In this document: positions 1-9,045 of the stretch, one piece after another | Numbering within the stretch: the stretch's first letter is position 1 | Layout of the letters: the number at the start of each line of letters is the position of its first letter | Notes under the pieces: generated by a model | The model's input: only the letters and a program-made list of their open reading frames with translations | Told to the model about the DNA's origin: nothing | The model's database searches: none | Assembly (NCBI GenBank): GCA_036478595.1 | Contig: JAZGEF010000069.1 | Coordinates: 62,001 to 126,000, forward strand | Reading direction: 5' to 3' | From: Granulosicoccus sp036478595 | Lineage (GTDB): Bacteria > Pseudomonadota > Gammaproteobacteria > Granulosicoccales > Granulosicoccaceae | DNA: 64,000 nt | Program-made: the position numbers and the translations under genes

Positions 1-1
1 A

Positions 2-1066
2 AGTTGTGATCGCGAAGTTAAAGCCACCCGAGAATCAGTCGGTGTATGCGATGTAACAACACTAGGTAAGATTGATATACAGGGGCGCGATGCTGCAGCA
101 TTTTTGGATCGTGTATACGCCAATACATTTGGCACGCTGGCAGTGGGCAAAGTACGTTACGGCCTTATGCTTCGAGAAGATGGCATCGTCATGGACGATG
201 GCACCACCGCACGCATGGGAGAACATCACTTTGTGATGACCACCACCACAGCCAACGCGGTTTCAGTATTTCGTCATATCGAATTCTGTCGCCAATGTTT
301 ATGGCCAGATATGGATGTACATCTTATCTCTGCCACTGAGCAATGGGCACAGTACGCCGTTGCCGGCCCAAATTCTCGCAAAACATTGCAAAATTTAGTC
401 GATAAAGCATTCGACATCAGTAACGAAGCCTTCCCATTTATGGCATGCGGCAAAGTGACGGTTGCTGGCGGTATCCCTGCTCGGCTATTCCGAATATCAT
501 TCTCTGGCGAACTGGCGTATGAAATTGCTGTGCCAACTCGCTATGGCGATTCGATGATCCGCGCGTTGATGAAAGCCGGCAAGGCATACAGCATCGTTCC
601 CTATGGTACTGAGGCACTGGGCGTAATGCGAATTGAAAAAGGCCACGCAGCCGGTAACGAACTATGCGGCACCACCACAGCAGCTAACTTAGGTTTAGGC
701 ATGATGGTCTCCAAGAAGAAAGACTGCATCGGCAATGTGCTATCTCAACGCGAGGGACTAAACCCCGACAAGCCTTTGCAACTCGTGGGTTTTAAGCCCG
801 TTGATACGACTACAAGCCTTAGTGCCGGTGCGCACTTTGTTACCAAAGGAGACGAGGCAACGATGGCTAACGATGAAGGCTGGATGACCTCCGTTGCCTA
901 CTCCCCTATACTCAACTGTTCGATAGGTTTGGGCCTTATTCAGGACGGTAAAAACCGTATGGGCGAAATCGTCACGGCAGCTAACCCGCTAAAACGGAGC
1001 AGCGTAGACGTCGAGATCGTCTCGGCACACTTCGTTGATCCTGATGGAGATCGCCTACGTGTCTGA
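2..1066 (+). CDS. mgdC: Sarcosine-oxidase-family alpha subunit, C-terminal part; probable N-methylglutamate dehydrogenase MgdC
   Basis: The reading frame is open from the first bases of the window to a TGA at 1064-1066, so this is the 3' part of a longer gene; the TTG at 104 is internal, since good family sequence (GVCDVTTLGKIDIQGRDAA) lies before it. What remains is the aminomethyltransferase-like (GCV_T) folate-binding half of the alpha subunit of heterotetrameric sarcosine oxidases, with the typical MRIEKGH stretch near the middle. In this family it receives the methyl carbon as methylene-THF. Sarcosine oxidase and N-methylglutamate dehydrogenase cannot be told apart by this segment; the mgsABC-gmaS operon 12 kb downstream favours N-methylglutamate as substrate. 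The beta (MgdA/SoxB) and delta (MgdB/SoxD) genes should lie just outside the window. Confidence 0.85.
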   Translation, partial: SCDREVKATRESVGVCDVTTLGKIDIQGRDAAAFLDRVYANTFGTLAVGKVRYGLMLREDGIVMDDGTTARMGEHHFVMTTTTANAVSVFRHIEFCRQCLWPDMDVHLISATEQWAQYAVAGPNSRKTLQNLVDKAFDISNEAFPFMACGKVTVAGGIPARLFRISFSGELAYEIAVPTRYGDSMIRALMKAGKAYSIVPYGTEALGVMRIEKGHAAGNELCGTTTAANLGLGMMVSKKKDCIGNVLSQREGLNPDKPLQLVGFKPVDTTTSLSAGAHFVTKGDEATMANDEGWMTSVAYSPILNCSIGLGLIQDGKNRMGEIVTAANPLKRSSVDVEIVSAHFVDPDGDRLRV

Positions 1067-1637
1067 TTTCAATTTTGTATCCCAGCCCGTATTGGGCGGT
1101 TTTAGCCAAGAGTCGCAGGGTGTATCAATTACCGAGCAGATCAGCCTCGGCATTGTCTCCGTCGCCTGCCCCAATAACGGTGATGAGGCACTGGCCGCTA
1201 GCGCTAAAAAGGCTTTCTGCTGCTCGCTTCCTGATGTTTCCGGTGTCGAGGTGTCTGATGGCGGCACTATGCGTTGGCTTGGCTTGCAGCCTCAACAATG
1301 GTTTGTACTATTTGAGCATGGCGCTGACCAAGGGGATCCGTTAGCCATAATAAAGGACCAGCTAGGTGATACGGCTTACTGCACCGACCAGTCCGATAGC
1401 TGGGTTTCACTGGAGATTTCAGGACCATTGGCAATTAGCGCGTTGGAGCGAATTTGCCCGATTGACCTGCACCCGGCTGTATTTCCGGTGGCCGCGGTAG
1501 CCAGAACCACTATGGAACATTTAGGCGTGATAATCACGCGCACGGGCGATGATCAATTTTTAATGATGTCAGCAGCATCTTCGGCTGACTCATTTTTACA
1601 TGCGATAACAACGTCAGTTAAAAATATAACCGCTTAG
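1044..1637 (+). CDS. mgdD: Sarcosine-oxidase-family gamma subunit; probable N-methylglutamate dehydrogenase MgdD
   Basis: About 197 residues with SoxG-type features: a GVEVSDGGTMRWLGLQPQQW-like segment and a Trp-rich core (SDSWVSLEISGP). The gamma subunit is a small structural partner that helps hold the alpha subunit's folate domain. The gene overlaps the end of the alpha gene by about 23 bp; ATG 1044 is preferred, though TTG 1035 and GTG 1059 are in frame, so the start is uncertain. Order alpha-gamma is the usual end of soxBDAG and mgdABCD operons. As for the preceding gene, the choice of N-methylglutamate over sarcosine is inferred from context. Confidence 0.82.
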   Translation: MEIAYVSDFNFVSQPVLGGFSQESQGVSITEQISLGIVSVACPNNGDEALAASAKKAFCCSLPDVSGVEVSDGGTMRWLGLQPQQWFVLFEHGADQGDPLAIIKDQLGDTAYCTDQSDSWVSLEISGPLAISALERICPIDLHPAVFPVAAVARTTMEHLGVIITRTGDDQFLMMSAASSADSFLHAITTSVKNITA

Positions 1638-1661
1638 ACACACTTACAGGACACTGAAAAA

Positions 1662-3371
1662 GTGACAACTGAATCTCAAAAACCCGGCGTCTGGAAATCA
1701 GGCACTGGCCGTGGACGACGCACCCCAAAAGGGCGCCAAGTCACCGAGACAGCATTAACCGAAATACAAACGTTACTTGGCAACAAACCAAGGCGACGTG
1801 ATTTGCTGATTGAATACCTGCATTTGATTCAGGATCAATACAATCATCTGTCAGCCGATCATTTGCGTGCCTTAGCCGAAGAGATGAAACTCTCTCAAGC
1901 AGAGATTTACGAAGTTGCTACGTTTTACGCACACTTTGATGTTGTTCGCGAAGACGAAACGCCACCACCTGAACTCACTATCAGAGTGTGTGATTCACTC
2001 AGCTGTGAATTAGCCGGCGCTCAGGCTCTTCTAACCGCACTCCAAGCCGAACACAAAGGCGGCTCTGTACGCGTCGTACGCGCTCCGTGCATGGGACGCT
2101 GTGACACAGCTCCAACTGTTGAGCTTGGTCACTACCATGCTGACCACGCCACACCAGAAAAAATCGCTAGCGCAATCAAAGCTAAACAAACACACGCGGT
2201 CATTCCAGAATACCAATCACTCGCGGCCTATCAAAAGTCTGGTGGATATATCGGTTTGAAAGCGATGCGTGACGGCAGGAAAACGCCCGATCAAGTACAA
2301 GATACAATTAACGAGTCAGGCCTACGTGGCTTAGGCGGTGCAGGTTTTCCGGCTGGGCGAAAATGGTCGTTTGTGCGTGCTGAAAAAGGCCCACGCTATG
2401 TGGCGGTTAATGGCGACGAAGGCGAGCCAGGCACGTTTAAAGATCGTTACTACCTGGAACGTGAACCCCATCGATTCCTCGATGGATTGTTAATTGCGGC
2501 GTGGGCTGTTGAAGCCGAAAGAGCTTACATCTACATGCGAGATGAGTATCCGGCCGTGTTGCACATACTTGCCGCAGAAATCAAGGCGCTTGAAACAGAA
2601 GGATTAGTAGAACCCGGTTACATCGAATTACGCCGTGGTGCCGGTGCCTATATCTGCGGTGAGGAATCAGCAATGATCGAATCACTGGAAGGCAAGCGCG
2701 GTTTACCACGCCATCGTCCACCCTATGTGGCTCAAGTGGGTTTATTTAATTCGCCAACGCTGGTGCACAACGTTGAAACTCTATATTGGATAGCCATGGT
2801 AGTAGCAGAAGGCCCCAAAGTGCTTAACAGTACTGAGCTCAATGGCCGAGTTGGCCTGCGTAGTTACTCTGTATCGGGCCGTGTTAAAGAGCCAGGCGTT
2901 AAGCTATTGGCTGCGGGCTCAACCATCACTGACGTCATTAAAGCCAGCGGCGGTATGCTCGATGGCCATACGTTTAAAGCCTACCAACCAGGCGGCCCAT
3001 CGTCGGGCATATTACCCGCTACGATGAACGACATTCCATTGGATTTTGACACGCTCCAGCCACAGGGTACCTTTATCGGTTCAGCTGCTGTCGTCGTGTT
3101 ATCGGATCAAGATAGTGCAAAAGACGCAGCGCTTAATATGCTACGCTTTTTTGAAGATGAAAGCTGTGGCCAATGCACACCATGCAGAGTCGGCTGTGAA
3201 AAGGCCGTGAAGCTAATGGACGCACCCACCTGGAACACTAAGTTGCTCGAAGATCTCTGCCAGACTATGAGTGACGCCTCAATCTGCGGTTTAGGCCAAG
3301 CCGCACCTAATCCGATACGCCTGGTTATTGAACATTTTCCACACGAAGTTGGAAAGGAGATAAGTTCATGA
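1662..3371 (+). CDS. fdsB: NAD-dependent formate dehydrogenase beta subunit (fused NuoE-NuoF type)
   Basis: A 569-residue fusion of a NuoE/FdsG-like thioredoxin-fold [2Fe-2S] domain (ligands C110, C115, C143, C147) and a NuoF/FdsB-like flavoprotein. The latter has a glycine-rich FMN site (GLGGAGFPAG, about 222-231), a GDEGEPGTFKDR motif binding NADH, and a C-terminal [4Fe-4S] site (C502, C505, C508, C542). It takes electrons from the alpha subunit and reduces NAD+. The fused two-subunit design matches the Fdh1-type enzyme known from Methylobacterium rather than the three-gene FdsGBA form. The start is GTG 1662 after an AGGA-like site. Its stop overlaps the alpha start as ATGA, implying coupled translation. 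No FdsC/FdsD maturation gene is visible nearby. Confidence 0.92.
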   Translation: MTTESQKPGVWKSGTGRGRRTPKGRQVTETALTEIQTLLGNKPRRRDLLIEYLHLIQDQYNHLSADHLRALAEEMKLSQAEIYEVATFYAHFDVVREDETPPPELTIRVCDSLSCELAGAQALLTALQAEHKGGSVRVVRAPCMGRCDTAPTVELGHYHADHATPEKIASAIKAKQTHAVIPEYQSLAAYQKSGGYIGLKAMRDGRKTPDQVQDTINESGLRGLGGAGFPAGRKWSFVRAEKGPRYVAVNGDEGEPGTFKDRYYLEREPHRFLDGLLIAAWAVEAERAYIYMRDEYPAVLHILAAEIKALETEGLVEPGYIELRRGAGAYICGEESAMIESLEGKRGLPRHRPPYVAQVGLFNSPTLVHNVETLYWIAMVVAEGPKVLNSTELNGRVGLRSYSVSGRVKEPGVKLLAAGSTITDVIKASGGMLDGHTFKAYQPGGPSSGILPATMNDIPLDFDTLQPQGTFIGSAAVVVLSDQDSAKDAALNMLRFFEDESCGQCTPCRVGCEKAVKLMDAPTWNTKLLEDLCQTMSDASICGLGQAAPNPIRLVIEHFPHEVGKEISS

Positions 3372-6133
3372 GTGATACGGTCACCTTTACACTCGATGGC
3401 AAAAGCGTCACAGCAAAAACAGATGAAACGCTGTGGGAGATATCCAAACGCGAAGGCACACGCCTACCCCATCTCTGTCACGCAGATTCACCCGGCTATT
3501 TGCCCGATGGCAACTGCCGAGCCTGCATGGTTGAAATCGATGGCGAACGTACCCTGGCAGCATCGTGTATACGCACGGCAAGCGAAGGTATGGTGGTTAA
3601 TACGCAATCAATTCGGGCAGTGACATCACGAAAAGTTGTTATTGAATTGCTAATGGCTGATCAGCCCGAGCGCAGTGATGCGCACGATAAGTCATCACAT
3701 ATGTGGTCAATAGCCTCAGAGCAAGGTGTGGATAGCAGTCGCTTCCCTACCAAAGAAAAAGAGATCGTACCGCTACTGGATAATTCTCATGTAGCAATGA
3801 GCGTTAATCTAGACGCATGCATACACTGCAATTTGTGCGTAAGGGCATGTCGTGATGTACAGGTCAATGATGTTATCGGCATGTCAGGCCGTGGCAAGAA
3901 TGCTCGCATTACGTTTGACATGGCCGACCCAATGGGAGCCAGCACCTGTGTTGCCTGTGGCGAATGTGTACAGGCCTGCCCAACTGGCGCGCTGATGCCT
4001 AGCACGGTAGTAGATGGCCAACAAAAAGGCGACAGCCTGGACTTTGATAAAGAAGTTAAATCGGTGTGCCCTTACTGTGGTGTGGGTTGTCAGCTTAGCT
4101 TCAAAGTTAAAGATGAAAAAATCTTATGGGTGGATGGTGTCAATGGTCCCTCTAACGAGCAACGCTTATGCGTTAAAGGCCGTTTCGGTTTTGACTATAT
4201 CGCTCACCCTCACCGCTTGCAAAAGCCATTAATCAGACGTGACGACGCGCCAGCAAAAGGCTTGAACGTCGACCCATCCAACTTGGGTGAAGTGTTCCGC
4301 GAAGCCACCTGGGATGAAGCACTTGATACTGCAGCTGGCGGATTTAAAGCGCTGAAAGATCGAGACGGCGGTGAATCAGTCGCAGGCTTTGGTTCAGCTA
4401 AATGTTCTAACGAAGAAGCCTACTTATTCCAGAAATTTATCCGTACAGGCTTCGGCCATAACAACGTCGATCATTGCACTCGCCTTTGCCATGCCTCGTC
4501 AGTTGCAGCGCTACTTGAAAACGTGGGTTCTGGTGCTGTAACTGCAACCTTCAACGAAATTGAAAATTCAGATTGCGCGATAGTGATTGGCGCAAACCCG
4601 GTTGAGAACCACCCAGTGGCTGCCACCTACTTTAAACAGTTTGTGAAACGCGGCGGCACATTGATCGTGATGGACCCTCGCGGCATGGGCCTGGCACGAC
4701 ACGCAAAATTTAGCTTAAAATTTAACCCTGGTGCTGATGTCGCAATGCTGAACGCCATCATGTACACCATCATGAATGAGAAACTTTACGACGAAGAATA
4801 CATCGCAACATTTACTGAAGGTTGGGATGAGTTTAAGGGTCATTTGAGTAATTTCACACCTGAGCGCATGGCGGAACATTGTGGCATTGATGCCAATACA
4901 CTTAAGGCAGTCGCGCGTGCATTTGCTACCGCTAAGGCCGGTATGATTTTCTGGGGTATGGGCGTCTCCCAACATATCCACGGCACTGACAACTCTCGCT
5001 GCTTGATATCCCTGGCGCTGATGTGCGGTCATGTTGGTAAATCCGGTGCAGGCTTACACCCGCTTCGTGGTCAAAACAACGTACAGGGCGCATCTGATGC
5101 TGGCCTAGTACCGATGTTCTTGCCTGATTATCAAAGTGTGACCGATGATGGCGTGCGTTCCGCCTTTAACGACATCTGGGGTACTGATGATTTTTCATCT
5201 CAAAAAGGCTTGACCGTTGTTGAAATTATGGATGCTATCCATGACGACAAAATCAAGGGCATGTACATCATGGGTGAAAACCCGGCGATGTCAGACCCAG
5301 ATGTTGAGCACGCAAGAGACGCAATCGCCAAGCTACAGCATTTGGTTGTGCAAGATATCTTCTTAACTGAAACCGCTAACTATGCCGATGTGATCTTACC
5401 AGCGGCGGCATGGCCTGAAAAAACCGGCACGGTAACCAACACCAATCGCCAGGTTCAAATGGGCCGCCCTGCCGTATCCCCTCCAGGGGAAGCTTGCGAA
5501 GATTGGCTTATCACTGTTCAGCTAGCCAACCGCATGGGCCTAGACTGGAAATACCAACACCCGAAAGAGGTGTTTGCTGAGATGAAGTTGTCGATGAAGT
5601 CACTCGACAACATTACCTGGGAGCGGCTACTCGATAAAGCCGTAACCTACCCAAGCTTGACGCCCACCGACCCAGGCCAGCCAATCGTGTTTACCGATGG
5701 CTTTCCACGCCAAGGTGGCAGAGCCAAATTTACTCCAGCAAATATTGTTGCACCTGATGATAAGCCTGATAGTGAGTATCCCATGATTCTTATCACCGGG
5801 CGACAGCTTGAGCATTGGCACACCGGTTCAATGACGCGTCGCGCAACTGTGCTCGATAGTCTTGAGCCGGAAGCTAACTGTTCCTTGCACCCTCGCACTT
5901 TGCGTGATTTAGGCGTAGAGGCCGGGGACACTATCAAACTCAGCACTCGTCGTGGTTCCATCGAGGTAATGGCTCGTTCAGACAGAGCAGTTAGCGAAGG
6001 CCAGGTATTTATGCCTTTTGCCTATGTAGAAGCGGCAGCCAACGTACTAACTAACTCGGCGCTTGACCCAGTTGGCAAAATCCCAGAGTTTAAATTTTCC
6101 GCCGTTCGCATTGAAAAAACAGCGAACGTCTAG
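3368..6133 (+). CDS. fdsA: NAD-dependent formate dehydrogenase alpha subunit (molybdopterin)
   Basis: 921 residues. Domains in order: NuoG-like [2Fe-2S] ferredoxin (C37, C50, C53, C67), two [4Fe-4S] ferredoxin motifs (C151/154/157/161 and C194/197/200/204), a further [4Fe-4S] site (C234/237/241/268), then the bis-molybdopterin catalytic domain. TRLCHAS gives C374 as the likely Mo/W ligand beside H375, so it is a cysteine, not a selenocysteine, enzyme. It oxidises formate to CO2 in the cytoplasm. Unusually, the stretch between C67 and C151 has no cysteine at all, so the His/Cys-ligated cluster present in many FdsA/NuoG proteins is missing. A strong AAGGAG precedes ATG 3368. Placement between the Mgd enzyme and Fhs fits the last step of methyl-group oxidation. 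Confidence 0.93.
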   Translation: MSDTVTFTLDGKSVTAKTDETLWEISKREGTRLPHLCHADSPGYLPDGNCRACMVEIDGERTLAASCIRTASEGMVVNTQSIRAVTSRKVVIELLMADQPERSDAHDKSSHMWSIASEQGVDSSRFPTKEKEIVPLLDNSHVAMSVNLDACIHCNLCVRACRDVQVNDVIGMSGRGKNARITFDMADPMGASTCVACGECVQACPTGALMPSTVVDGQQKGDSLDFDKEVKSVCPYCGVGCQLSFKVKDEKILWVDGVNGPSNEQRLCVKGRFGFDYIAHPHRLQKPLIRRDDAPAKGLNVDPSNLGEVFREATWDEALDTAAGGFKALKDRDGGESVAGFGSAKCSNEEAYLFQKFIRTGFGHNNVDHCTRLCHASSVAALLENVGSGAVTATFNEIENSDCAIVIGANPVENHPVAATYFKQFVKRGGTLIVMDPRGMGLARHAKFSLKFNPGADVAMLNAIMYTIMNEKLYDEEYIATFTEGWDEFKGHLSNFTPERMAEHCGIDANTLKAVARAFATAKAGMIFWGMGVSQHIHGTDNSRCLISLALMCGHVGKSGAGLHPLRGQNNVQGASDAGLVPMFLPDYQSVTDDGVRSAFNDIWGTDDFSSQKGLTVVEIMDAIHDDKIKGMYIMGENPAMSDPDVEHARDAIAKLQHLVVQDIFLTETANYADVILPAAAWPEKTGTVTNTNRQVQMGRPAVSPPGEACEDWLITVQLANRMGLDWKYQHPKEVFAEMKLSMKSLDNITWERLLDKAVTYPSLTPTDPGQPIVFTDGFPRQGGRAKFTPANIVAPDDKPDSEYPMILITGRQLEHWHTGSMTRRATVLDSLEPEANCSLHPRTLRDLGVEAGDTIKLSTRRGSIEVMARSDRAVSEGQVFMPFAYVEAAANVLTNSALDPVGKIPEFKFSAVRIEKTANV

Positions 6134-6195
6134 TTAACACGATAACCCCTAACTAGCAGTCCGCAAGATTGCGTAACGTCTAAAAGAGAGAAAGC

Positions 6196-7872
6196 ATGGC
6201 CTATAAAAGCGATATTGAAATAGCACGCGAAGCCAATAAAAAGCCGATCCAGGAGATTGGTGCAAAAATTGGTATACCGTCAGAACACCTCCTGCCTTAT
6301 GGCCATGACAAGGCAAAAGTATCTGCCGAATTCATTGCAGCGCAAAAAGGTAAAAAAGATGGCAAGCTGATCCTGGTTACAGCGATCAACCCAACACCCG
6401 CCGGTGAAGGCAAAACCACCACCACTGTTGGTTTGGGCGATGGCCTTAACGCTATCGGTAAAAAAACGGCGATTTGTATTCGTGAAGCCTCCCTGGGCCC
6501 GTGCTTTGGTATGAAAGGCGGTGCAGCTGGTGGTGGTTATGCGCAAGTAGTACCAATGGAAGAAATGAATCTCCACTTCACTGGTGATTTCCATGCCATC
6601 ACATCAGCGCACAACTTGCTCTCTGCCATGATCGACAACCACATCTATTGGGGCAACAAGCTTGAAATCGATGCTCGTCGTGTTGTATGGCGCCGGGTAC
6701 TCGACATGAACGACCGTGCTCTACGTCAAGTCACTACAAGCTTGGGTGGCGTTACTAACGGCTTCCCTCGCGAGACCGGCTTTGACATCACGGTAGCATC
6801 AGAAGTAATGGCGATTCTTTGCTTGGCTAATGATCTACAAGATCTGGAACAGCGACTAGGCGATATCATCATTGCCTATCGCCGTGATCTAACGCCTATC
6901 TACTGTCGCGATATCAGTGCAGATGGCGCGATGACAGTTCTGCTTAAAGATGCAATGCAACCTAACCTAGTGCAAACGCTTGAAAACAACCCAGCATTCG
7001 TACACGGCGGCCCGTTCGCCAACATCGCACATGGTTGTAATTCAATCATCGCTACAAAAACGGCATTAAAACTTGCTGACTTTGTAGTAACAGAGGCAGG
7101 CTTTGGCGCCGACCTTGGCGCTGAGAAATTCATGAACATCAAATGCCGTAAGGCAGGCTTAGCACCTGATGCTGTAGTTATTGTTGCAACGGTTCGAGCC
7201 ATGAAAATGAACGGCGGCGTACTTAAAGAGGATCTGGATGGTGAGAACGTAGATGCCGTACAGAAAGGTTGCGCAAACCTAGGCCGCCATATTGAGAACA
7301 TCAAATCATTTGGCGTGCCAGCGGTTGTTGGTATCAATCACTTTGTTACTGATACTGATGCTGAAGTGAATGCAGTTAAAGAATATGTTGAGAGCTTAGG
7401 ATCAGAGGCGATTCTTTGTAAACATTGGGCGGACGGATCGAAAGGCACTAAAGAGCTAGCAACACGCATCGCTGAAATAGCAGAAAGTGGTGTATCGAAG
7501 TTCAACCCACTGTACCCGGATGACATGCCGCTATTCGAAAAAATCGAAACGGTTGCCAAGCGTATCTATCGAGCAGACGAAGTACTGGCTGATCAAAAAA
7601 TTCGTGACCAACTACGTCAATGGGAAGAAGCTGGGTACGGCAACTTGCCAGTATGCATGGCCAAGACTCAGTACAGCTTCTCAACAGATCCAAACTTGCG
7701 TGGTGCTCCAACTGGCCACTCAGTACCCGTACGTGAAGTGAGACTATCAGCAGGCGCTGGCTTTATTGTAGTGATAACTGGTGCGATCATGACTATGCCG
7801 GGCTTACCAAGAGAACCAGCAGCTGAAGTGATTAAACTCAACAAGGCTGGTGAAATTGACGGATTGTTCTAG
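6196..7872 (+). CDS. fhs: Formate--tetrahydrofolate ligase (10-formyl-THF synthetase)
   Basis: 558 residues, full family length. The P-loop TPAGEGKT lies at about 67-74, followed by the conserved REASLGPCFGMKGGAAGGG region. It interconverts formate + THF + ATP with 10-formyl-THF. Downstream of an N-methylglutamate/sarcosine oxidising enzyme and next to formate dehydrogenase it may run towards formate, releasing ATP, during methyl oxidation; direction is inferred. The gene begins 62 bp after fdsA with a GAGAG-type ribosome site and is probably in the same transcript. FolD, needed to link methylene-THF to formyl-THF, is not in this window. Confidence 0.95.
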   Translation: MAYKSDIEIAREANKKPIQEIGAKIGIPSEHLLPYGHDKAKVSAEFIAAQKGKKDGKLILVTAINPTPAGEGKTTTTVGLGDGLNAIGKKTAICIREASLGPCFGMKGGAAGGGYAQVVPMEEMNLHFTGDFHAITSAHNLLSAMIDNHIYWGNKLEIDARRVVWRRVLDMNDRALRQVTTSLGGVTNGFPRETGFDITVASEVMAILCLANDLQDLEQRLGDIIIAYRRDLTPIYCRDISADGAMTVLLKDAMQPNLVQTLENNPAFVHGGPFANIAHGCNSIIATKTALKLADFVVTEAGFGADLGAEKFMNIKCRKAGLAPDAVVIVATVRAMKMNGGVLKEDLDGENVDAVQKGCANLGRHIENIKSFGVPAVVGINHFVTDTDAEVNAVKEYVESLGSEAILCKHWADGSKGTKELATRIAEIAESGVSKFNPLYPDDMPLFEKIETVAKRIYRADEVLADQKIRDQLRQWEEAGYGNLPVCMAKTQYSFSTDPNLRGAPTGHSVPVREVRLSAGAGFIVVITGAIMTMPGLPREPAAEVIKLNKAGEIDGLF

Positions 7873-7888
7873 GCAACAGTTGTGGTTG

Positions 7889-7980
7889 TTGTCATTTTCA
7901 CGTAGGCGGCGTTCCGGTATCCATGTTGATTTACCTATGGCTACCGGGACGCCGGAACGCCACCTACGAAGCAATGACAA
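7889..7980. repeat. Long imperfect palindrome between fhs and the convergent binding-protein gene
   Basis: Two 29-base arms, 7889-7917 and 7952-7980, pair at 24 of 29 positions around a 34-base loop. The core GTAGG-GGCGTTCCGG is fully complementary apart from one position. It fills almost the whole gap between two convergent genes, so it may stop transcription from both sides, but there is no clean T-run. Its look (TTGTCATT arms, GC-rich core) is like dispersed intergenic palindromes (REP/MITE-like) in proteobacteria; a partly similar core occurs near 36800. Confidence 0.7.
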
Positions 7981-7986
7981 TGGTAG

Positions 7987-9039
7987 TTAACGAATCGGTG
8001 GTGCGTACAGCAGGCCGCCGTTAGTCCACAAACCATTAACACCGCGCTCCAATCCAATTGGCGTATCTGGACCTACATTGCGTTCGTATGATTCGCCATA
8101 GTTGCCTACGTTACTAATAATGTTGGCGCACCAGCTACTAGACAAACCCATAAGCTCGCCTGAATTGCCATCCACACCAAGCAATCGTTGTACTGCAGGC
8201 AAGCTTGATTTAGCAGCCTTAGCAATGTTGGCACTAGTAACGCCCATCTCCTCAGCATTGATCATGCAGTTCAGCGACCAACGAACGACATTCGCCCATG
8301 CCGAATCACCAGCAGGCACCATTGGGCCCAGTGGTTCTTTAGAGATCACTTCGGGTAATACCACATGGGCATCAGGCTCTGACAACGTAGTACGCTGTGC
8401 CGCCAAGCCAGAGCGATCGGTTGTCATTGCGACACACTTACCATCATTATATGCAGTTCTTAAAACAGCGTCGTCCTCAAAGTACACTGGACGGTAACGC
8501 ATATTGCTGACCTTGAAAAAATCAACTGCGTTAAGTTCAGTCGTAGTGCCTCGACTAACACAGATAGACGCATTATCAAGCTCCAGTGCACTACGTATAC
8601 CACTGCGCTTGGATACCATAAAACCTTGGCCATCGTAAAAGTTAACACCGACAAAATCGCCGAAGGCAGCGTTACGACTAAGCGTCCAAGTGGTGTTACG
8701 AGAGAGCATGTCAAATTCACCCGCTAGCAAGGCATCAAATCGCGTGGTAGCAGTAACCGGCAAATACTCTACGGCCTCAGGATCGTTAAAAATGGCTGAT
8801 GCTACCGCTTGGCATAAATCGACATCTAAACCAGAGTACTGACCAAGGCTATTGGCATTGGCAAAACCCACCAGGCCAGCGTTTACGCCGCAGCGAAGTA
8901 CGCCGCGCTGCTTCACATCTTCTAGTATGGCAGCTGCTGCCGAAGGCGCTGTGCCCAAAACCACCGCTGCCAACGCTACAAGTGAAATAAACTTCGTGTG
9001 CGCAACCTTGCACTTGTTATTGTTATTTTGAAAATCCAT
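7987..9039 (-). CDS. Periplasmic amino-acid-binding protein of an ABC transporter (AapJ-like)
   Basis: 350 residues with an N-terminal signal sequence (about 1-37, ending in an Ala-rich SAAAA), then a family-3 solute-binding fold: KQRGVLRCGV opening, YSGLDVDLCQAVA, and RFDALLAGEFDMLSRNTTWT. This pattern and length match AapJ/BztA general L-amino-acid binding proteins. No permease or ATPase gene is near, so it is an orphan that must borrow membrane partners or act as a sensor. It starts 6 bp after the thioredoxin-like gene, with GAGGA inside the end of that gene as ribosome site, so the two are probably co-transcribed. Ligand is not decided by sequence. Confidence 0.85.
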   Translation of the reverse strand: MDFQNNNNKCKVAHTKFISLVALAAVVLGTAPSAAAAILEDVKQRGVLRCGVNAGLVGFANANSLGQYSGLDVDLCQAVASAIFNDPEAVEYLPVTATTRFDALLAGEFDMLSRNTTWTLSRNAAFGDFVGVNFYDGQGFMVSKRSGIRSALELDNASICVSRGTTTELNAVDFFKVSNMRYRPVYFEDDAVLRTAYNDGKCVAMTTDRSGLAAQRTTLSEPDAHVVLPEVISKEPLGPMVPAGDSAWANVVRWSLNCMINAEEMGVTSANIAKAAKSSLPAVQRLLGVDGNSGELMGLSSSWCANIISNVGNYGESYERNVGPDTPIGLERGVNGLWTNGGLLYAPPIR

Positions 9040-9045
9040 ACAACG

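Noticed and set aside
2..1637. Plain sarcosine oxidase (soxA/soxG) as the final call
   Set aside because: Possible by sequence, but mgsABC-gmaS in the same window makes N-methylglutamate dehydrogenase the better reading; the alternative is kept in the entries.
6900..7337. 145-residue open frame on the minus strand inside fhs
   Set aside because: Shadow of the strongly conserved fhs frame; repetitive Thr/Ser/Ala composition and no family likeness.
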